This document shows positions 7,073 through 10,458 of a stretch of DNA of 10,458 bases, in pieces. The stretch comes from JBCCFK01 sp965262315 (GTDB taxonomy: Bacteria; Actinomycetota; Acidimicrobiia; Acidimicrobiales; UBA8592): the NCBI GenBank assembly GCA_965262315.1, contig CBDHFJ010000132.1, positions 1-10,458 of the forward strand, read 5' to 3'. Every line of letters begins with the position of its first letter. The stretch's first letter is position 1. The position numbers and the translations under genes are program-made. Below the pieces are notes generated by a model. It searched no databases and was not told the DNA's origin. It worked only from the letters and a program-made list of their open reading frames with translations.

Positions 7073-8332
7073 ATGGCGGTGCGGTATCGGTTTGCGGCGG
7101 TCGGCGACGAGGATGCCCTGGCTCGCATGCACACCAGGTCCTGGCAGGCGGCGTACCGAGGGCTGCTGGACGACTCCCTGCTGGACGGGCTCGATCCGGC
7201 CGAACGCGCACAGGAGTTCCGCTCGTCGCTCGACCGGCTGGCCCACGATGACCGCGGCGTCACCTGGATCGTGGCCGAGTCCGACGGGCGCGTCGTCGGC
7301 CACGTCTTGACGCAGTTCTTCGGCGGCGAGGCCCGCATGCACCAGCTGTATCTGGACCCCGACGTGTGGGGGACCGGGATCGGCCACGCACTCCACGACA
7401 TGGGGATGCGTGGCCTGCATCGCTACGGCGCCCGACATGCCACGCTCGATGTTCTCGACGGAAACCAGCGGGCCATCGACTTCTACGAACGCCACGGCTG
7501 GAGCCTGACCGGCAGCGTCGAGCACGCCGAACTGTTCGGCGTGCCGCTGGTGGACCGGCAGATGGCCATCGACATCTCGCTGGACGTGCTGGCCCGCAAC
7601 CGCCAGTACTGGACCGGCGAGGCCGTCAAGTATCGGGAGTGGCAGTCCTGGACGGACCACGTCAACTGGGGCATCTTCGGCCTCCCCGACGACGAGGTGG
7701 GCGGCATCTTTCCCGACGTCACCGACCAGGACGTCGTGGAGCTCGGCTGCGGCACCGCCTACCTCTCCAACTGGGCGCTCCAACGAGGCGCACGCACCGT
7801 CATCGGCCTCGACTACACGCCAGCCCAGCTGGCCACCGCCGGCCAATGGGCCGCCGACGCCGGCGTGGCTCTCCCGCTCGTCAACGCCGACGCCCACCGC
7901 CTGCCGTTCGCCGATGACAGTTTCGACCTCGCCATCAACGAATACGGCGCCGCCATCTGGTGCGACCCTCGCATCTGGATCCCCGAGGCGGCCCGCGTGC
8001 TCCGACCCGGCGGCCGCATCTGGTTCCTGGGCAACTCGATCCACTACATCCTGTGCGCGCCCGAGTTCGAGGACCAGCTCGTCGGCCCCCAGGTCCTCCG
8101 GCCCCAACGCGACATGCACCGGTTCGAGTGGCTCGACACCCCCAACGTGGAGTTCCACGTCTCCCACGGCGAGATGATCGCCATCCTCACCGGCGCCGGC
8201 TTCGTGATCGAAGCACTCCACGAGCTCTACGCCCCGCCCGGCACCCCCGAGGGCAACTACGGCATGGCCTCCGGCGACTGGGCCAGCAAGTGGCCCATCG
8301 AAGAAGTCTGGGTGGCCCGGCTGCCCGACTGA
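7073..8332 (+). CDS. Fused GNAT N-acetyltransferase / class I SAM methyltransferase
   Basis: One uninterrupted frame of 419 residues holds two enzymes. Residues 1-165 form a GNAT acetyltransferase. The acetyl-CoA loop is LYLDPDVWGTGIGHALHDM (92-110), with the expected GxGxG-like glycines, and the late motif is NQRAIDFYERHGW (131-143). Residues about 172-419 form a type 11 class I methyltransferase with motif I VVELGCGTAY (221-230), the acidic D247 at the end of strand 2 (GLDYTP), NADAHRLPF (271-279) and ARVLRPGGRIWFL (307-319). The methyltransferase start NRQYWTGEAVKYREWQSW looks like the normal beginning of such proteins, so two complete modules have been joined. The substrates are unknown. 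Small-molecule modification is a reasonable guess. The start is set by the leaderless box 7 nt upstream. An internal ATG at 7562 could in principle give the methyltransferase alone, but no ribosome site precedes it. Confidence 0.92.
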   Translation: MAVRYRFAAVGDEDALARMHTRSWQAAYRGLLDDSLLDGLDPAERAQEFRSSLDRLAHDDRGVTWIVAESDGRVVGHVLTQFFGGEARMHQLYLDPDVWGTGIGHALHDMGMRGLHRYGARHATLDVLDGNQRAIDFYERHGWSLTGSVEHAELFGVPLVDRQMAIDISLDVLARNRQYWTGEAVKYREWQSWTDHVNWGIFGLPDDEVGGIFPDVTDQDVVELGCGTAYLSNWALQRGARTVIGLDYTPAQLATAGQWAADAGVALPLVNADAHRLPFADDSFDLAINEYGAAIWCDPRIWIPEAARVLRPGGRIWFLGNSIHYILCAPEFEDQLVGPQVLRPQRDMHRFEWLDTPNVEFHVSHGEMIAILTGAGFVIEALHELYAPPGTPEGNYGMASGDWASKWPIEEVWVARLPD

Positions 8333-8362
8333 CCCCATCGACCACGCTTCGGGCTCACCGAC

Positions 8363-8368
8363 TACGGT
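8363..8368 (+). promoter_or_regulatory. Leaderless promoter -10 box of the LLM oxidoreductase gene
   Basis: TACGGT followed by CCGGGCC and then the ATG at 8376 repeats the kinase arrangement (TACGGT-TGGGGCC-ATG). The 7-nt spacing predicts transcription starting at the start codon. No -35 element is obvious. Confidence 0.65.
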
Positions 8369-8375
8369 CCGGGCC

Positions 8376-9242
8376 ATGACGACACGTGGAGTTTGGTTCT
8401 CGCCCGAAGGTCTTCCCGGCGAGCAGGTCATCACATTCGCCCAGCGGGTCGAGGAGCTCGGCTACCGCACCCTGTGGGTGGGCGAGACCATGGGCCGGGA
8501 CCCCTTCGCCCAGCTGGCCGCCATCGGCGCCAACACCAGCACGCTGGGCCTGGCCTCGGGCATCGCCAACGTCTACAACCGCCACCCCGGCGTGATGGTC
8601 CAGGGTGGCAACACCGTGGCCGAACTGACCGGCGGTCGCATGACGCTGGGCCTCGGCGTGTCCAGCCCCGTCATCGTGCAGAAGATCCGGGGCCTCGACT
8701 ACGACAAGCCACTCAGTTTCCTGCGCACCTACCTCGACGCCATGGGCGAGTCCCGCTACACGGCGGTGCCACCGGCCGAACCGGTCCCGGTGATGCTGGC
8801 GGCGCTGGGGCCGAAGATGCTCGAGCTGGCCGCCGAACGCACCGCCGGCGCCCACCCGTACAACACCACCCCCGAGCACACCGCGCTCGCGCGGGAGATC
8901 ATGGGTCCCGACGCGCAGCTCGCCGTCGAGCAGAAGGTGCTGCTCACCGAGGACGCCGACCTCGCCCGGGCCACCGGCGCCGCGGTACTCAAGTTCTACA
9001 GCCGAGCCCCCGGCTACGCGAACGCGTGGAAGCGCCTCGGCTTCACCGACGACGACATCAACGATCTCAGCCCGCGTCTGGTGGACGGCCTGGTGGCCTG
9101 GGGTTCGGTCGAGACCATCGAACAGCGCCTCCAGGAACACGCCGACGCGGGTGCCACCCACATCTGCATCCATCCCTTGGACCCGGAGGCGGGCCAGGGC
9201 AAGCCCGACGACGCGGTGCTCGCGGCGCTCGCGCCGTCCTGA
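8376..9242 (+). CDS. LLM class F420-dependent oxidoreductase
   Basis: This is a luciferase-like (TIM-barrel) flavin or F420-dependent oxidoreductase of 288 residues. Family-typical elements are the N-terminal FAQRVEELGYRTLWVGETMG (21-40), the barrel segment STLGLASGIANVYNRHPGVM (55-74), ELTGGRMTLGLGVSSP (83-98), VPVMLAALGPKMLELAAERT (137-156) and the late GSVETIEQRLQEHADAGATH (243-262). The short form matches the actinobacterial subgroup usually annotated as F420-dependent. Cofactor preference cannot be proven from these motifs alone. The substrate is unknown. The protein is cytoplasmic with no signal peptide. It is the first gene of a probable operon with the transglutaminase gene. Its last 13 codons and stop lie in the first copy of a 68-bp tandem duplication. 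The C-terminus PDDAVLAALAPS is therefore repeated in the following mini-ORF. Confidence 0.93.
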   Translation: MTTRGVWFSPEGLPGEQVITFAQRVEELGYRTLWVGETMGRDPFAQLAAIGANTSTLGLASGIANVYNRHPGVMVQGGNTVAELTGGRMTLGLGVSSPVIVQKIRGLDYDKPLSFLRTYLDAMGESRYTAVPPAEPVPVMLAALGPKMLELAAERTAGAHPYNTTPEHTALAREIMGPDAQLAVEQKVLLTEDADLARATGAAVLKFYSRAPGYANAWKRLGFTDDDINDLSPRLVDGLVAWGSVETIEQRLQEHADAGATHICIHPLDPEAGQGKPDDAVLAALAPS

Positions 9243-9352
9243 GCGCCATGGCCGTCGAACTCCAGACGCCGCCCGACGACGCGGTGCTCGCGGCGCTCGC
9301 GCCGTCCTGAGCGCCATGGCCGTCGAACTCCAGACGCCGCCCGACGACGCGG
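9203..9352. repeat. 68-bp perfect tandem duplication across a gene junction
   Basis: Unit 1 (9203-9270) and unit 2 (9271-9338) are identical at all 68 positions, and the first 14 bases (GCCCGACGACGCGG) occur a third time at 9339-9352. Each unit carries the end of the oxidoreductase gene, its TGA, a 5-base spacer, and the ATG with the first codons of the transglutaminase gene. The 14-bp sequence presumably flanked the ancestral single unit and mediated the duplication by slippage or unequal exchange. Confidence 0.97.
9248..9310 (+). other. Chimeric 20-codon mini-ORF created by the duplication
   Basis: From the ATG in unit 1 the frame reads MAVELQTPPDDAVLAALAPS and stops at 9310. Its start equals the N-terminus of the transglutaminase protein and its end equals the C-terminus of the oxidoreductase. 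It begins 5 bases after the oxidoreductase stop and ends 5 bases before the transglutaminase start. A relay of coupled translation through it is possible. It is most likely a by-product and not a selected gene. Confidence 0.5.
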
Positions 9353-9981
9353 ACCTCGCGCCCACGACCTACATCGAGTCCACCCACCCGGCAGTCGTCG
9401 AGTTCGTGGCAGAGGTCACCGCCGACTGCCGCGACGATCGCGAGAAGGCCGTTGCACTGTTCGACGCCGTGCGCGACGGCATCCGCTACGACCCGTACGA
9501 CACCTCGCGCGACCCCGACGCCTACCGGGCATCGGCCATCCTCGACGGCGGTCAGAAGTGGTGCGTCCCCAAGGCGGTGCTGTTGACCGCGGCCGCCCGG
9601 GCCGCAGGCATCCCTGCTCGGCTGGGCTTCGCGGACGTCAAGAACCACCTCCAGTCGGACAAGCTCGCCGACACCATGGGCACCGACCTGTTCGCCTGGC
9701 ACGGCTACAGCGTGCTGTTCATCGACGGCGAGTGGCGCAAGGCGTCACCGGCGTTCAACCGCAGCCTGTGCGAGCGATTCGGCACCAAGGTGCTCGAGTT
9801 CGACGGCCGCACCGACGCCCTGCTGCACCCCCATGACCAGGCGGGGAACCGGCACATGGAGTACGTGGCCGACCGGGGCGTGCACCAGGACCTGCCGCTG
9901 CCGGACATCTTCGCCACCTTCGACGAGGTCTACCCCCGCATGGGCATCACCGACACCGACGACGAGATGTTCCACGCCTGA
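9316..9981 (+). CDS. Transglutaminase-like (papain-fold) family protein
   Basis: This is a protein of 221 residues with a transglutaminase-like core. The nucleophile motif is GGQKWCVPKAVLLTAAARAA (78-97) with C83, followed by GIPARLGFADVKNH. The histidine is H129 in FAWHGYSVLFIDGEWRKASP. At the place where classical members have the catalytic Asp before Pro, this protein has S144 (ASPAF). That replacement may be normal in this subgroup, so activity as a protease, amidase or transferase is uncertain. There is no signal peptide or membrane segment, so it should act in the cytoplasm, unlike many secreted relatives. The start at 9316 gives MAVELQTPPDDADLAPTTYI and lies in the second unit of the tandem duplication. 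The ATG at 9248 cannot serve because it runs into a stop. No ribosome site precedes the start, which suggests coupling to upstream translation. Confidence 0.9.
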   Translation: MAVELQTPPDDADLAPTTYIESTHPAVVEFVAEVTADCRDDREKAVALFDAVRDGIRYDPYDTSRDPDAYRASAILDGGQKWCVPKAVLLTAAARAAGIPARLGFADVKNHLQSDKLADTMGTDLFAWHGYSVLFIDGEWRKASPAFNRSLCERFGTKVLEFDGRTDALLHPHDQAGNRHMEYVADRGVHQDLPLPDIFATFDEVYPRMGITDTDDEMFHA

Positions 9982-10095
9982 GCGCCTCGTTCGGGTGCCA
10001 TGTCGCGGTGGGGGCGTCGGCGAGGCCATCACCGTCAACGTCCGACAGATGCGTGTCATCCTCAGTCGTGACGCTGGTCGGCCGATGAAGGAGGA

Positions 10096-10458
10096 GTGAA
10101 GCCGCACGCCTTGTTCGGTCAGGGCGCCCCGACTTCACCGGAGCGGGACACTCCGGAGATTCGGCGTGCCCTCCGCGTCCGCTACGTGCGGGCCTCGAAA
10201 TTCACTGTTCCCGCGACGATCCCGACCGCCACGGGCTACATCCTCGTGCTCTGGCGCTGGGCCGACAACACCTGGCTGGTCTGCTGGTGGGCGGCGATCG
10301 TCCTGCAACTGTTCGCGTACTGGCCGGTCCACTTCAAGGAGGGCCCACTCGACGACGCGTGGCAGCGTCGAGCCGCAACCGCGCAAGCGATGGCCGGCGC
10401 ATTCTGGGGCCTGCTCCCAGTGCTCGCCATGCCCACCACGCCGGAGTGGCAGATGTTC
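10096..10458 (+). CDS. Membrane protein of unknown function (3' end outside window)
   Basis: This is an open frame of 121 codons running off the window. The N-terminal 35 residues are charged (PERDTPEIRRALRVRYVR). Hydrophobic segments follow at about 38-54, 57-76 and 99-113, separated by a short charged loop (HFKEGPLDDAWQRRAAT). This layout, with a W-R-containing loop followed by GAFWGLLPVL, resembles the membrane input region of some GGDEF or cyclase-type signalling proteins. That resemblance is weak, and the missing part would decide it. The frame opens after a TGA at 10069. GTG 10096 is the first start, but the strong AAGGAGG at 10088-10094 is only 1 nt away from it. TTG 10111 is 16 nt from that site, so the exact start is uncertain. 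The gene is 114 bases beyond the transglutaminase stop. Confidence 0.65.
   Translation, partial: MKPHALFGQGAPTSPERDTPEIRRALRVRYVRASKFTVPATIPTATGYILVLWRWADNTWLVCWWAAIVLQLFAYWPVHFKEGPLDDAWQRRAATAQAMAGAFWGLLPVLAMPTTPEWQMF

Noticed and set aside
5779..7401. A 540-codon open frame on the minus strand opposite the DUF2786 and GNAT genes
   Set aside because: It has no recognisable domain and is explained by GC-rich third positions of the genes on the other strand. It also crosses an intergenic hairpin and a promoter.
6818..8434. A 538-codon minus-strand frame opposite the GNAT-methyltransferase gene
   Set aside because: The plus-strand frame has clear motifs of two enzyme families. The minus frame has none and has a composition typical of antisense shadows.
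9203..9352. The tandem repeats as a CRISPR array or minisatellite
   Set aside because: There are only two units, directly adjacent with no spacers, and they consist of coding sequence from the two flanking genes.

Overview
The window is a GC-rich, densely coded chromosomal segment. It looks like a high-GC actinobacterium, perhaps of the Acidimicrobiia type; the lineage is inferred. The support is a luciferase-like (LLM-type) F420-dependent oxidoreductase, a DUF2786 protein, GTG starts, and several genes whose only start signal is a TANNNT hexamer exactly 7 nt before the start codon (leaderless transcription). No rRNA, tRNA, insertion sequence, phage gene or CRISPR array is visible.

Left part (1-2772): the 3' part of a DUF899 thioredoxin-like gene runs rightward. 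It meets, only 6 bases away, a leftward two-gene ABC exporter operon: an ATPase at 1846-2772 and an ABC-2 permease at 659-1846 with overlapping stop and start codons. Middle (2773-5717): a 316-base non-coding divergent region, then a HicA/HicB toxin-antitoxin pair with an ATGA overlap. Next comes a DesK/NarL-type histidine kinase and its LuxR-type response regulator, again with an ATGA overlap. The kinase promoter carries two direct repeats at -68 and -44, where an activator would bind. The exporter operon and the two-component system may be functional partners, with hicAB lying between them; this is inference.

Right part (5718-10458): a DUF2786 protein is followed by a 15-bp perfect hairpin. 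Then come a leaderless gene fusing a GNAT acetyltransferase to a SAM-dependent methyltransferase, a leaderless F420-type LLM oxidoreductase, a transglutaminase-like protein, and the start of a membrane protein cut by the window end.

The most distinctive sequence event is a perfect 68-bp tandem duplication across the junction of the oxidoreductase and transglutaminase genes. Both genes stay intact, and a chimeric 20-codon mini-ORF is created between them. I found no convincing new defence or biosynthetic system. The points of interest are the duplication, the shared leaderless promoter architecture, the two operator-like repeat pairs and the GNAT-methyltransferase fusion.
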